Assembly (NCBI GenBank): GCA_016714985.1
Contig: JADKBS010000024.1
Location: 121,098-185,097, forward strand
Origin: Saprospiraceae bacterium
GTDB taxonomy: Bacteria > Bacteroidota > Bacteroidia > Chitinophagales > Saprospiraceae
DNA: 64,000 nucleotides
Direction: 5' to 3'
This document shows positions 16,112 through 24,826 of this stretch, one piece after another; the stretch's first letter is position 1; each line of letters opens with the position of its first letter. The notes beneath the pieces are model-generated. The model searched no databases, had not been told where the DNA came from, and was given only the letters and a program-made list of their open reading frames with translations. Made by a program: the position numbers and the translations under genes.

Positions 16112-17593
16112 ATGAAAAAACAATTTGCACTTCACCTGCTGGCCTTGCTCCTGGTAACCACAGCCTTTTCCCAAAAAAACATCCTGACAGAATCGCCGAA
16201 AGCGCTCGCTGATCGACTTCGGGAACTACCGCAGGGATTCACCCCTCCAACCTCAGCTGCCACCCTGCCCGAAACCCTCGACGCCGTTTTCGACAGCATC
16301 ACCGCCCTGACGCCCATCAAGGGCTTCAATGCCGCCATGCTGCTGCCCGACGGCATCTATTGGAAACGGGCATCGGGTCTGGCCGAGGAACTGCCTACCG
16401 CCGTGCCGCTCACCACCGAGCACCTCATGGGCATGGGCAGCATCAGCAAGCCCTTCGTCGCCACCACCCTCTTGCTACTCGTGGAGGAAGGCCAGTGCGC
16501 CCTTGACGACAGCATCGGGCAGTACATTGGCCCCTACCCCAATGTTGCGGGAAGCATCACCATCCGCCAACTGCTCAGCCACCGCTCCGGCCTGAACGAC
16601 TACCTGAACGAAAACCCCGCATCCAGCGAAGCTTGGGGCAACGACCCCGCCCACCGCTGGACCTTCGACGAAATCCTGAACGGCTACGTGCTGGCGCCCA
16701 ATTTTGCGCCCGGCACAGCATGGTCGTACTCCAACACCAACTACTTGCTGGCGGGCGTGCTCATCGAGGCACTGACCGGGCAGCCTTGGTACCAGGTCGT
16801 TCGCCAAAAGCTCATTGAGCCGATAGGGCTGACGCACACCTTTGTTTATCCGTTTGAAACACCGGGCAGCCAGCCGTTTTCGCACGTCTTCGCCGACTTG
16901 TTGGGCAATGGCGGCGTGGTGGATGTACAAGGTTTCGGCTTCCCCGACGAAGGGCTTTTCAGCCTTGCCACGAGTGCGGGTTGCCTTATCACCACGCCGG
17001 AGGATTTGGCAAGGTTCACCGAGCGGGTCTTTGGTGGGCATTTGCTCCAACCTGCAACCCTGCTTGAAATGGAAACGGACTACGTGCAGGACGGCAGCGG
17101 AGCGTTGTACGGACTTGGCGCAGCCGCTTTCCCCGCTCCTGAAAACTTAGAGAACTGGGGCCACAATGGCGACCTGATTTACAAGTCCATTGCCCTTTAT
17201 TTTCCTTCGGAAAACATGTCGCTGGCCGTGCAGCAAAACGACGACCGCAGTCACGACCCCACCGACCCAAGCTCGGTGGCCTACGATGGCAACGATGTCT
17301 TTTTGGCGCTGCTGGTTGCTTATCTGAATTACTCGCCGCCTTCGGCTGCCAAAGAGGTAGAAAATGAGCATGGATTAATGCTTTTTCCGAACCCAGCCTG
17401 GGAGCAGGTTTTTGTAAAATACAGGGGAAGCAGCGGAGGGGAGTTCGCCTACATTTACAATTTGCAAGGTCGTTTAATTGCTTCGCAACGAATTGAAAAT
17501 CAAAAGCTTGTAGGTTTAGACTTATCCTCACTGCCAACTGGCGGGTATATAGTGAGATTGGGCGGTCAGTCGGCGTTTTTGACAAAAGAATAG
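16112..17593 (+). CDS. Serine hydrolase (class C beta-lactamase-like) with T9SS sorting domain
   Basis: Starting at the ATG of MKKQFALHLLALLLVTTAFS (signal peptide), the protein has 493 residues. The class C/peptidase S12 motifs are visible: SISK (S-x-x-K, in MGMGSISKPFVATTLLLL) and YSNTNY (Y-x-N). A GHNGDL segment resembles the third motif region. The last 80 residues form a T9SS type A domain (LMLFPNPAWEQVFVKY, LSSLPTGGYIVRL). It is probably a cell-surface peptidase or esterase; the substrate is unknown. A longer reading from 16022 would spoil the signal peptide and is not favoured. A terminator hairpin follows. Confidence 0.85.
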   Translation: MKKQFALHLLALLLVTTAFSQKNILTESPKALADRLRELPQGFTPPTSAATLPETLDAVFDSITALTPIKGFNAAMLLPDGIYWKRASGLAEELPTAVPLTTEHLMGMGSISKPFVATTLLLLVEEGQCALDDSIGQYIGPYPNVAGSITIRQLLSHRSGLNDYLNENPASSEAWGNDPAHRWTFDEILNGYVLAPNFAPGTAWSYSNTNYLLAGVLIEALTGQPWYQVVRQKLIEPIGLTHTFVYPFETPGSQPFSHVFADLLGNGGVVDVQGFGFPDEGLFSLATSAGCLITTPEDLARFTERVFGGHLLQPATLLEMETDYVQDGSGALYGLGAAAFPAPENLENWGHNGDLIYKSIALYFPSENMSLAVQQNDDRSHDPTDPSSVAYDGNDVFLALLVAYLNYSPPSAAKEVENEHGLMLFPNPAWEQVFVKYRGSSGGEFAYIYNLQGRLIASQRIENQKLVGLDLSSLPTGGYIVRLGGQSAFLTKE

Positions 17594-17611
17594 GGCTGAT
17601 TAGTATATTGC

Positions 17612-17650
17612 GTCAAAGGCTTGTGGGACGTGCCCCCACAAGCCTTTGAC
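17612..17650 (+). terminator. Strong hairpin after the serine hydrolase gene
   Basis: A perfect 16-bp stem GTCAAAGGCTTGTGGG / CCCACAAGCCTTTGAC with a 7-base loop starts 19 bases after the stop codon. There is no clear T run, so it may work as a bidirectional or processing hairpin. Confidence 0.65.
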
Positions 17651-17681
17651 AGAATTCTAACTATACAATTGATAGTACCGT

Positions 17682-17826
17682 ACGCCGCCAAGTTTTGGGC
17701 ATGGTTGATAGCGGTTGATAACAGTTGATAATCCCCGTTTGCCGGTAGGCAAGAACATCATCAACCGTTATCAACTGTCATAAACCGTTATAAACCAAAG
17801 CGCTCATGCCCAAAACTTGGCGGCGT
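17682..17826. repeat. 145-bp nested inverted repeat with TTGATA / TATCAA words
   Basis: The outer arms are ACGCCGCCAAGTTTTGGGCA (17682) and its complement ending at 17826; inside are repeated GGTTGATA words, then TTATCAAC and TTATAAACC words on the other side. The right arm overlaps the 3' end of the HAD gene, so its last 12 codons are made of repeat sequence. Confidence 0.75.
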
Positions 17827-18492
17827 GAGCGGTAGTACCTCCTCCAGCCTTTCAAACACCTGCGTTGGCTTCGCCGACCAAAGCTGTTCTGCCGTTTGCG
17901 CCCCGGTGGTGATGCCCGCTGCCATGCCGCAGCCAGCGTTCAGCCCTTCCTCAATGTCCACGATGGAGTCGCCGATTTTACCGACAGCAGCAGCATCCGT
18001 GATGCCCAATTTTTGCATGGCAAAGAAAATCATGTCAGGCTGCGGGCGGCTGCGGGCCACGTCGTCAGCCGTCACCACGAGGTCAATATGAGGGTGGCCG
18101 AGCCAGCCGAGTTGCCGCAAAAGGCCCTCGGCAATCGGGCGGCTGTAGCCTGTGTTCAGGGCGACTTTCACGCCCTTTTCTTTCAGTTTTTGAAAAACAA
18201 GCTCCGCACCGGGCATCGGTTTGGCGGTATTTTCGGCGTAAGCCAAGTCCAATAAACCCACGAAATCACGGTGTGTAGCCACGGCGGTCCCCTCCCCTGC
18301 CCTGCCGTCGGTGATGGCAGCTAGCACGTCCCGAATGGCCTGTAGTTTTTCCTTTCCAGCTGCGTGGAACAGCACGGTGTCGAGGTTGGTATCAAAACCT
18401 GCCCGCTGGATGGCCCGCAACACGGTTTTGTAAACGAGGTTGTCTTCATCAACGGTGGTACCCGCCATGTCGAAAATAATGAGTTGAAGCAT
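17788..18492 (-). CDS. Phosphonatase-like HAD hydrolase (TIGR03351/PhnX-like)
   Basis: The 234-residue HAD protein starts at the ATG of MLQLIIFDMAGTTVDEDN; an upstream ATG at 18525 would add 11 poorly fitting residues. DMAGTT is the nucleophile motif typical of phosphonoacetaldehyde hydrolase-like proteins. The cap segment GKEKLQAIR keeps a lysine at the position of the Schiff-base lysine of PhnX. Later motifs are LNTGYSR, SRPQPDM and KIGDSIVDIEEG. The likely reaction is C-P cleavage of phosphonoacetaldehyde or a related compound; TIGR03351 members have uncertain substrates. It lies 42 bases after the phosphoesterase gene in the same direction, so the two may be cotranscribed. A paralogue lies at 34396-35085. 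Confidence 0.8.
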   Translation of the reverse strand: MLQLIIFDMAGTTVDEDNLVYKTVLRAIQRAGFDTNLDTVLFHAAGKEKLQAIRDVLAAITDGRAGEGTAVATHRDFVGLLDLAYAENTAKPMPGAELVFQKLKEKGVKVALNTGYSRPIAEGLLRQLGWLGHPHIDLVVTADDVARSRPQPDMIFFAMQKLGITDAAAVGKIGDSIVDIEEGLNAGCGMAAGITTGAQTAEQLWSAKPTQVFERLEEVLPLTPPSFGHERFGL

Positions 18493-18534
18493 TGGTATTT
18501 CGATTATTATTCTTTTAAAAATCAATGAGTTGAA

Positions 18535-20958
18535 TCAATCCTCTTCTTCTTCCTCCTCCCCTACCCTCACCCAAGCCGCCCGCCTCGGCGCAGGCATTTC
18601 CGTCCCTTTCAAGGCTTTCCATAGAACTTCATTAAAGAGCCTATCGGGTACGGCGTCCACCTTGGCAAGGTTGAAGGTCTCGCTGATGCGGCTCAGTTCG
18701 TTGTCCGCCAGGTTGCGCTCCTCGATGTCCACTTGGGCGGGCAGCGCTTTTATCGGCATGAAATCAGGTTTCGGAGTAAAACAGCGCCACATCGGCGTTG
18801 CGCCAGCATCATACTGGCTCATGGGCAACAAGCCCAAAATCAGTTCTATCGTGCGGAGCATGGAGGTCGTGGAATACAGCGTATGGTCAACGTGCTTCCG
18901 CTTGATGTACGGACTGATGACGTAGGCCGTGCTGCGGTGCGCATCCACATGGTCGGCACCGTTCTGAGCATCGTCTTCGAGGATGAAAATGGCGCTCTCC
19001 TTCCAGATTTTCGAGTGCGAGATATGCTCCACGAGGCGGCCCACGGCGAGGTCGTTGTCGGCCACGGAGGCATAGGGCGAATAGGCACCCTTGGCCAACC
19101 CGGAGGTATGGTCGTTGCCAAAACGGATGCTGCTAAATCGTGGTACTTGGTTGATATTCAGCAAACTATCGAAATCACGCTGCCAGTCCGCCTGTCGCTT
19201 GATGTCCTGGTAGTCCATGTCCCAAGCCGAGTAGCCGGGACAAAAATGGCCCTCAATGGTCGGGTAGTTGGGCTTGCTGTTGTCGGCGAACTCGCCGTAG
19301 GTGCGGTAGCTCACGCCCGCCGTTTTGCAGGCATCCCAGATATAGCCGCCCTTTGGCCGACCGATGGGACGGTGCGCCTCGTAGTCGTAGTTGCCGCCCC
19401 GGCCCCCATAACTCGTCGGCCACGTTTTTTCGTTGAAATCGTTGGCGTAGGCCGCCGTGCTCCAGTCGTGGCCGTCGGCGCTCACCTCGGCATCCACGTA
19501 GAAATTGTCGAGCAGCACGAACTCACGGGCGAGGTGGTGCTGGTTCGGGGTGATTTTTTCCCCGAAAAGCAGCAGCGAAGTGTCGCCTTTACCTTCGGGA
19601 ATGTCGCTCAAAACCTGGTCATACGTCCTGTTTTCCTTGATAACATAAAACACGTATTTGATGGGCGATGCATCGCCAACCCGCATGGGAACTGGGTTTC
19701 CGGCCTCGCCTTCGGCCAGTTTTTCCTTTTCTTTGTTGTATGGGCAATTCTCGTAAACCAGTTTGGAGTAGGCGGCCAACCCATTCGCCGTGGGCGGCTT
19801 GATGACGCTCAAAGTACCGAGGTACAGCGCCCCAATGTACTGTGCCGCCTTTTCATCCGACTCTTTTCGGAGCGGGCTGGGGCCTTCTGGGTTCGGCAAT
19901 GAGGACATTCCCTTGCCGTTGGCCACCACGATTTTGCCTCCGGCAAAGCGCACGCTCGTCGGGTACCAGCCTGTGGGGATGAAGCCCAGCGGACGGCTCT
20001 CGCCCCGCTCTTCCGTATCGAACACGGCGAGGCAGTTGTTGTCGGCATTGGCCACGTAAAGCGTTTTTTCATCGTCGGAAAAAGCGAGGCTGTTGGTCGT
20101 GGAGCCATTCGGGGCATCTGGGAAAAGGGCGCAGTTGAGCACTTCCAGTGTCTTTCGGCTGGGCAAATCAATGACCGAGACCGAGTTGTCGTGCGAATTT
20201 GCGACCAGCAGCAGGTCCTGTTTTTTGTTCAAAATCATTTCGTTGGGTTGGTCGCCCACGGCTATTTCGCCTTTTTGCACCAGCGTGTTTTTATCGAAAA
20301 CCAGCAGTTTTTTTGCTCCCCAGAGGGAGACATAGACCTCATTTTGTTTCGATGAAACGAGCACGGAATATGCCTCGCCACCGAGCGGTATTTTCTTTTC
20401 TACTTTTTTGCTCCGCAAATCGCAGACGTAGAGCGTGTTGTCCTCCTTCGTGGCGGCGAAAAGTCGGTGGTTCGCTTCGTCGAGCGCCAGCCCGGTCGGG
20501 CAGATTTTTTCCTCGCCCCAAGGCTTTCCAAAAACGATTTCGCCGTCCCGCACAAGTTGCTGATTGTCAATGCGGTAAATCGCAATCAGGTTGTCGTTGC
20601 CACCAGAGGCGAACAGCTTTTTGTTGTCCTTGGAAATGGCCAGTCCATACCAAGCCTTCGGGATTTCCACCTCCGAGAGCTGGACTGCATCGCTGGTTCG
20701 GAAGAGTTGCAGCTTCTGCGTACCGACCCCGTTGCAGGTCACGGCCATCAGCTTACCGTCCGGCGAGAGGGCAATTTGCAGCGGCAGGTCGCCGAGTTGC
20801 CGATGGACCTGCCCGGCGGGCGTGAGGCTCCACTGGTTGGGCAGCAGCACCCGCTTGGCGGCGAGGGACTTGTACAGGCCGTCGTCCGAGGCGATGCGGC
20901 GGGCGGGGGTGCATTGGGTGAGGAGGAGGATGGCGAACAGGAAGTGGTGAAGTTTCAT
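18535..20958 (-). CDS. YncE-type beta-propeller/phosphoesterase bifunctional lipoprotein
   Basis: The protein has 807 residues with a lipoprotein signal (LLLTQC at residues 11-16). Residues about 50-390 form a YVTN/YncE-like beta-propeller (repeats such as IALSPDGKLMAVTC and NSLAFSDDEKTLYVANADNN). Residues 430-780 are a PF04185-type phosphoesterase/alkaline phosphatase domain (FYVIKENRTYDQVL, ADGHDWSTAAYANDF, LEDDAQNGADHVDAHRS). Enzymes of this superfamily hydrolyse phosphomono- or diesters using metal. The C-terminus ends in a run of Glu and Asp encoded by a simple GAA/GAG-type repeat (18537-18560), perhaps variable in length. A paralogue lies at 25744-28500. Confidence 0.85.
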   Translation of the reverse strand: MKLHHFLFAILLLTQCTPARRIASDDGLYKSLAAKRVLLPNQWSLTPAGQVHRQLGDLPLQIALSPDGKLMAVTCNGVGTQKLQLFRTSDAVQLSEVEIPKAWYGLAISKDNKKLFASGGNDNLIAIYRIDNQQLVRDGEIVFGKPWGEEKICPTGLALDEANHRLFAATKEDNTLYVCDLRSKKVEKKIPLGGEAYSVLVSSKQNEVYVSLWGAKKLLVFDKNTLVQKGEIAVGDQPNEMILNKKQDLLLVANSHDNSVSVIDLPSRKTLEVLNCALFPDAPNGSTTNSLAFSDDEKTLYVANADNNCLAVFDTEERGESRPLGFIPTGWYPTSVRFAGGKIVVANGKGMSSLPNPEGPSPLRKESDEKAAQYIGALYLGTLSVIKPPTANGLAAYSKLVYENCPYNKEKEKLAEGEAGNPVPMRVGDASPIKYVFYVIKENRTYDQVLSDIPEGKGDTSLLLFGEKITPNQHHLAREFVLLDNFYVDAEVSADGHDWSTAAYANDFNEKTWPTSYGGRGGNYDYEAHRPIGRPKGGYIWDACKTAGVSYRTYGEFADNSKPNYPTIEGHFCPGYSAWDMDYQDIKRQADWQRDFDSLLNINQVPRFSSIRFGNDHTSGLAKGAYSPYASVADNDLAVGRLVEHISHSKIWKESAIFILEDDAQNGADHVDAHRSTAYVISPYIKRKHVDHTLYSTTSMLRTIELILGLLPMSQYDAGATPMWRCFTPKPDFMPIKALPAQVDIEERNLADNELSRISETFNLAKVDAVPDRLFNEVLWKALKGTEMPAPRRAAWVRVGEEEEEED

Positions 20959-21012
20959 TACCGTTAGGATTTGTTTTCACAAATGAATGGATAAAGCACA
21001 AGGTATAGATCG

Positions 21013-21079
21013 CTTTTCCTTGATTTAACGGGCATTTAATATGAGGATTATGGCTTTGTCAGGTGCTTGTGTAGATTTG
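21013..21079 (+). promoter_or_regulatory. Promoter of the small membrane protein, with possible Pho-box units
   Basis: TAGATTTG (21072-21079) matches the -7 consensus TAnnTTTG and ends five bases before the ATG. Upstream, TTTAACG and TTTAATA lie exactly 11 bp apart (21024 and 21035), preceded by CTTTTCC at 21013. The spacing to the -7 element is 26 bp rather than 16, so Pho control is only a possibility. Confidence 0.4.
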
Positions 21080-21083
21080 TATC

Positions 21084-21293
21084 ATGAAATTAAACCCAAA
21101 TCAATACTGCTGGTTGATTGGCTGTTTGTTCTTTCTTGGCTCATTTATTTTGAACGGCAAGTCAGCGCTGGACCTCCAACTTTACGATACTTATTACGTG
21201 ATTTCCTACTACTATATTTTTAGGTGGGCGGCCTTGGTTTTGGGCCTTTTAGGCTTGGTATTTTGGTTGAAAAATAGGTTTTTCAATACTTGA
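21084..21293 (+). CDS. Small two-helix membrane protein with a cytochrome-oxidase-I-like motif
   Basis: The 69-residue product has two hydrophobic helices (CWLIGCLFFLGSFIL and AALVLGLLGLVFWL). Between them is DLQLYDTYYVISYYY, similar to the D-x-x-HDTYYVVAHFHY segment of haem-copper oxidase subunit I, but with the haem/copper histidines replaced by Tyr. Small proteins of this kind occur in Bacteroidota with no known role. It has its own -7 element five bases before the ATG. Its last 11 bases overlap the convergent VapC gene. Confidence 0.6.
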   Translation: MKLNPNQYCWLIGCLFFLGSFILNGKSALDLQLYDTYYVISYYYIFRWAALVLGLLGLVFWLKNRFFNT

Positions 21294-21720
21294 GCATCTC
21301 TATCCAAACCGTGTTCAAGTGGTCGAAATCGGAATCCATTGTTATCAATTTGGCGGATAAGATGGAAGCAGTTGCGGCTATCCAGAGGTCGTTCTTACCC
21401 ATGTTCCTTGCAGAAGTACCAAGTGGCCTTCCAAGCAGTTTGCCTTGGCTAAACGCATCCAATTCAGCGTATCTTTCAATGATGTCCCTGCTGCGGATGG
21501 GCACTACGGCAAAATCCTTCAACTCATTTTCCAATTTTTCCAAACGCTTTTTTCCCCACCCATTCTGGAAGCCGAGCGAGCGCAATTCGCCTTCTGTTAC
21601 CACAGAAATCAAGAGTGTATTAGAAGGGTCGAAAGGGTTCAACTCATTCTCAACCCTTTTGGAGAGTGGTGATTCTCGCAGGAAATGCAGTAGTATATTC
21701 GTGTCAAAAAGCAGCGTCAT
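21283..21720 (-). CDS. PIN-domain ribonuclease toxin (VapC-like)
   Basis: The 145-residue protein shows the PIN acidic residues: D in LFDTNILLHFL (residue 6), E in VTEGELRSLGF (about 44), D in KNDLWIAATA (about 111) and D in MDSDFDHL (about 129). VapC toxins cleave RNA and are held inactive by a cognate antitoxin. Its ATG overlaps the stop codon of the upstream gene by four bases, the usual sign of translational coupling in toxin-antitoxin pairs. Confidence 0.85.
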   Translation of the reverse strand: MTLLFDTNILLHFLRESPLSKRVENELNPFDPSNTLLISVVTEGELRSLGFQNGWGKKRLEKLENELKDFAVVPIRSRDIIERYAELDAFSQGKLLGRPLGTSARNMGKNDLWIAATASILSAKLITMDSDFDHLNTVWIEMLKY

Positions 21721-22013
21721 TTGGTGAGTTGTGCCATGAGTTGTTCAATAGGCTCTTCAATATTGAGCGCCTTTACAAATTTGCCAAAACGCTTTCGGTT
21801 AGGCCCGGTGTAATGCTGTTCTTTCAGGATTTCATTCAAGTCGGTCTTTTCCACAATAGGTTGCAGCAGCGCTTCCAGCGCTTTGTTTTGGGCAGGGGCA
21901 AGCTCTGCCAGCAGCAATTGCTCGACTTTTTCGACAAGATTCACGTTGTCGAGCTGCGAAATCGCATTGATTAACCTGACTTTTCTTGAATCTAAAGCAG
22001 CAACCATGTGCAT
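21717..22013 (-). CDS. Probable antitoxin partner of the VapC-like toxin
   Basis: From ATG 22013 (MHMVAALDSRKVRLINAISQ) the product has 98 residues, is helical and charged, and ends four bases into the vapC gene. A frame extends upstream to 22130, but that part comes from a degenerate TonB-receptor fragment, so the short start is preferred. No DNA-binding family could be recognised with certainty; small helical proteins of this type often precede PIN toxins in Bacteroidota. The role is inferred from position. Confidence 0.65.
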   Translation of the reverse strand: MHMVAALDSRKVRLINAISQLDNVNLVEKVEQLLLAELAPAQNKALEALLQPIVEKTDLNEILKEQHYTGPNRKRFGKFVKALNIEEPIEQLMAQLTK

Positions 22014-22048
22014 TAATTTTTGCCAAAGATAATTGGAAAAAGGCAAAT

Positions 22049-22140
22049 TTAAAACCCCACCGTCACGCTCCTCCCCACCCCGTTCACGCCAGAGCCGTGG
22101 TAGCGACAACTGACATTGAGGATATTCCAAAAAATTCTTC
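22049..22140 (-). pseudogene. Relic of a TonB-dependent receptor 3' end
   Basis: About 90 bp match the last 30 codons of the receptor at 22740-24764; the shared stretch CCCGTTCACGCCAGAGCCGT occurs at both sites, followed by similar but diverged sequence. It carries no gene of its own and lies between the antitoxin and the Uma2 gene, so Uma2 is bracketed by a direct repeat of the receptor tail. Confidence 0.6.
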
Positions 22141-22164
22141 TAGCTTGCATTAAAATCGTATCGA

Positions 22165-22743
22165 ATGATAGCAGTAGCAAAGAAAATCACTTATCAGGAG
22201 TTCCGTGAAATGGAGTTCGATGACAATGATGACAACTGGTATGAACTCATAAACGGAGAACTCGTAAGAAAGCAATCACCTACTTACGACCACCAATCCA
22301 TCTCAAGGGAAATCATGGTCTCCCTCACCTTGTACGCCCGCCAAACTCGTGCAGGTCAGGTTTGGGCTGCCCCGCTCGATGTCGTTTTGGACGACAACAA
22401 CGCCTACCATCCTGATGTGTTTTTTGTCAAAAAAGAGCGGTATTTTATCTTCAACGAAAAAGAAAAAATCGTCATAGGCGCACCCGACCTCGTCGTAGAA
22501 ATACTCTCCAAGTCCACTGCACAATACGACCGGGGCGACAAGCGGGACATCTACGAGCAATTTGGTGTCCGTGAATACTGGCTGATTGACCCCGCCAAGA
22601 AATCCATTGAACTTTACTCCTTCGCTAACGAGCGTTTCAAGCTTGTATCTTATTTTGAAGAAACGGGCGTGTTGAAGTCCATTGTCCTTGAAGGCTTTGA
22701 AATGGACATCGAGCAGGTTTTTGGCGAAGCTAAAATTGGTTAA
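22165..22743 (+). CDS. Uma2 family (DUF820) putative endonuclease
   Basis: The 192-residue protein has the PD-(D/E)xK-like fold signature of Uma2: YELINGELVRKQSP, HPDVFFV, GAPDLVVEILSKST and REYWLIDP. Uma2 proteins are widespread, often multicopy, and their role is not settled. The gene is convergent with the TonB receptor and overlaps its stop codon by four bases. It is bracketed by copies of that receptor's 3' end. A second Uma2 gene lies at 60193-60846. Confidence 0.85.
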   Translation: MIAVAKKITYQEFREMEFDDNDDNWYELINGELVRKQSPTYDHQSISREIMVSLTLYARQTRAGQVWAAPLDVVLDDNNAYHPDVFFVKKERYFIFNEKEKIVIGAPDLVVEILSKSTAQYDRGDKRDIYEQFGVREYWLIDPAKKSIELYSFANERFKLVSYFEETGVLKSIVLEGFEMDIEQVFGEAKIG

Positions 22744-24764
22744 AACCCCACCGTCACCCCCGCCGTCACGCTCCTGCCCACCCCGTTCACGCCAGAGCCG
22801 TGGTAGCGGTAGTCGGCGTTGAAGATGTTCCAGAGGCCCGCCCGAAGGGTCAGCATTTTCCATTGGTAATTCCCGAAGAAGTTCACGACGTTCCAGCTAG
22901 GCGTACCCCCCAAAGGTATGCGGTTGTCGGCCTTGTCGGCAGCGGCGAGACGGTCTTGCTTTCCGGCAAACAACGATTCCAGCGTCACTTGCCATTTTTC
23001 CTGCGAATAATTCAGCCCCACCCTACCGAAAATCGGTGGGATACGGCGCAGCGGCTCGTCGTCCGTCAGGCTCTGGCCGTACTGCCAGGCGAGGTGGGAA
23101 TTCAACTGCAAACCCTTCACAATCAACAGGTTGCCGCTGGTTTCGATGCCGTGGATAAAGCCCTCTTGCACATTTTCTTTTTGGTAAACGGGATACCCAG
23201 CGATGCTGTCCGTACCGACCCGCACCCTCGTGATGAGGTCACGCAGTTCGTTTCGGAACAGCACCGTTTCCAACTGCCAACGCTCCGAGCGATGCCGCCA
23301 GCCCAGCTCGAAATTGTATGATTTTTCAGGTTTCAAATCTGCTGTTGGAACCTCATAGCGGAAATCCACGATGCCCAGCGTTCCAAGGTCATCCACGTTC
23401 GGTGCCCGGAAGGCGGTATTGAAACTGGCAAAGGCCGAGTTGAAACGGTCCAATTTGCGGAGCGCCCCTGCATTCCAGACTAAGGCCGCTGGGGTCAGGT
23501 GTGCCTCGCCGATGTTTTCATCCTCGACTTTGATGGAAAAATGGTTGAAGCGCAGTCCGCCCGTGAAGTTCCAGTTGCCATTGCTCCATTGGTTGAGTAA
23601 AAAAATGGCTGAACTCGTATGGGTGGCATCGTTGGGATAAAGGCCCCTTTTTTCGACAGCTACACCCGTGCCCATGTCCACATCCTTGCGGGTGCTGCCC
23701 ACCAAGTCGTGGTAAACCTCTATCCCAGCAGTTGATTTTAACCTTTGAAAAAACCTCGTTTCCATTTGCACCACAGCGCCCAAACTGCGCACCTCGTCGG
23801 CTTCCTCGCGGAGCGCTGAGCTGCCGTTTTTTTGACTCTCCCGGTGCTCGTCGGTCTGGTGGAGGGAGGCAGTAGCGGTGATTTTTTGTAGGCCAGAAAC
23901 CCTTTCCGGCGCAAACTCAAACCGGGCATAGCTTAACTGCCGCTGCTGGAGCGTCATGTGGTTCCGGGCAAAATTCTCCAATTGTATTTTATGAAAAACA
24001 GGCACATCGTCCTGCCGGAGGAATTGGTGCGCCAGCGTCACGGCGGCATTTTTGCCCAACCGAACCTTGCCTTTCAAATCGAAAGCTGCCTCGTCGTAGC
24101 CGTTGGGCGACTGCACCCCCGTCGTGTCGCCACCCACTAGGTCCCCGAATTTGCGGAGCGAACCTGCCGCCCGCACCGCCCAATTTTTATTGGCAAAACC
24201 GAGGTCGGCATGGGCTGTTTTTTCCATGTCTTGGCTGCGCCAAAGGGCAAGCCCCCTGGCCTGTATGTTGCTTCCATTTTCAAAAAAATCCAACGATTGC
24301 GTCACCACATTGACAGTACCGCCGAGCGCATCCGAGCCATAGCCCACGCTGCCACCGCCTTTCAGCACCTCGATGCTTTGGATGGAAAACGGGTCAATCG
24401 TATTCAAATATTGGTTCGGCCCATAGCGGAAAGCGGCGTTGCTGAGGCGGATACCGTCCACGAGCAGCAGGGTTTGGTTGCCCGTTAGTCCCCGCACAAA
24501 AGGCGAGCCGCCGCCGTGGTTGGTCTTCTGGACAAAGACGCCGGGCGTATTCATCAGCGCTTCGGGTGTGCTGCGTTCCTGCCGGTCGAGCAGGCTTTTT
24601 TGCGTGAGCTTTTCCACCGAGGCAGGCGTGTTGAAACGGGCGGTTTCGCTGCGCTGTGCGGTGACGATGATTTCGGAGAGGGTGTCTTGCTCCACAGCTT
24701 CTTGGGCTTGGATGGTGCATGCAAAAAGCAAAAATGAAAGGAATGTGAGGATGTTTAGCTTCAT
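22740..24764 (-). CDS. TonB-dependent outer-membrane receptor
   Basis: The 674-residue protein begins at MKLNILTFLSFLLFACTIQA (signal peptide); a start at 24782 would add six residues. A plug domain follows (LSEIIVTAQRSETARFNTPA, TPGVFVQK, GGGSPFVRGLTGNQTLLLVD, VLKGGGSVGYGSDALGG) and then a 22-strand barrel ending in RSVTAGVTVGF with the terminal Phe. It has no N-terminal carboxypeptidase-like domain, unlike SusC. Such receptors import siderophores, haem, vitamins or metals; the plug resembles haem/cobalamin types, but the substrate is not clear. No partner genes are adjacent. Confidence 0.85.
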   Translation of the reverse strand: MKLNILTFLSFLLFACTIQAQEAVEQDTLSEIIVTAQRSETARFNTPASVEKLTQKSLLDRQERSTPEALMNTPGVFVQKTNHGGGSPFVRGLTGNQTLLLVDGIRLSNAAFRYGPNQYLNTIDPFSIQSIEVLKGGGSVGYGSDALGGTVNVVTQSLDFFENGSNIQARGLALWRSQDMEKTAHADLGFANKNWAVRAAGSLRKFGDLVGGDTTGVQSPNGYDEAAFDLKGKVRLGKNAAVTLAHQFLRQDDVPVFHKIQLENFARNHMTLQQRQLSYARFEFAPERVSGLQKITATASLHQTDEHRESQKNGSSALREEADEVRSLGAVVQMETRFFQRLKSTAGIEVYHDLVGSTRKDVDMGTGVAVEKRGLYPNDATHTSSAIFLLNQWSNGNWNFTGGLRFNHFSIKVEDENIGEAHLTPAALVWNAGALRKLDRFNSAFASFNTAFRAPNVDDLGTLGIVDFRYEVPTADLKPEKSYNFELGWRHRSERWQLETVLFRNELRDLITRVRVGTDSIAGYPVYQKENVQEGFIHGIETSGNLLIVKGLQLNSHLAWQYGQSLTDDEPLRRIPPIFGRVGLNYSQEKWQVTLESLFAGKQDRLAAADKADNRIPLGGTPSWNVVNFFGNYQWKMLTLRAGLWNIFNADYRYHGSGVNGVGRSVTAGVTVGF

Positions 24765-24826
24765 TTTTGAAGTTTTTACCATGAAAAATTAACTGTGGCG
24801 GGCGAGGTTTTCATGGAACACCCACC

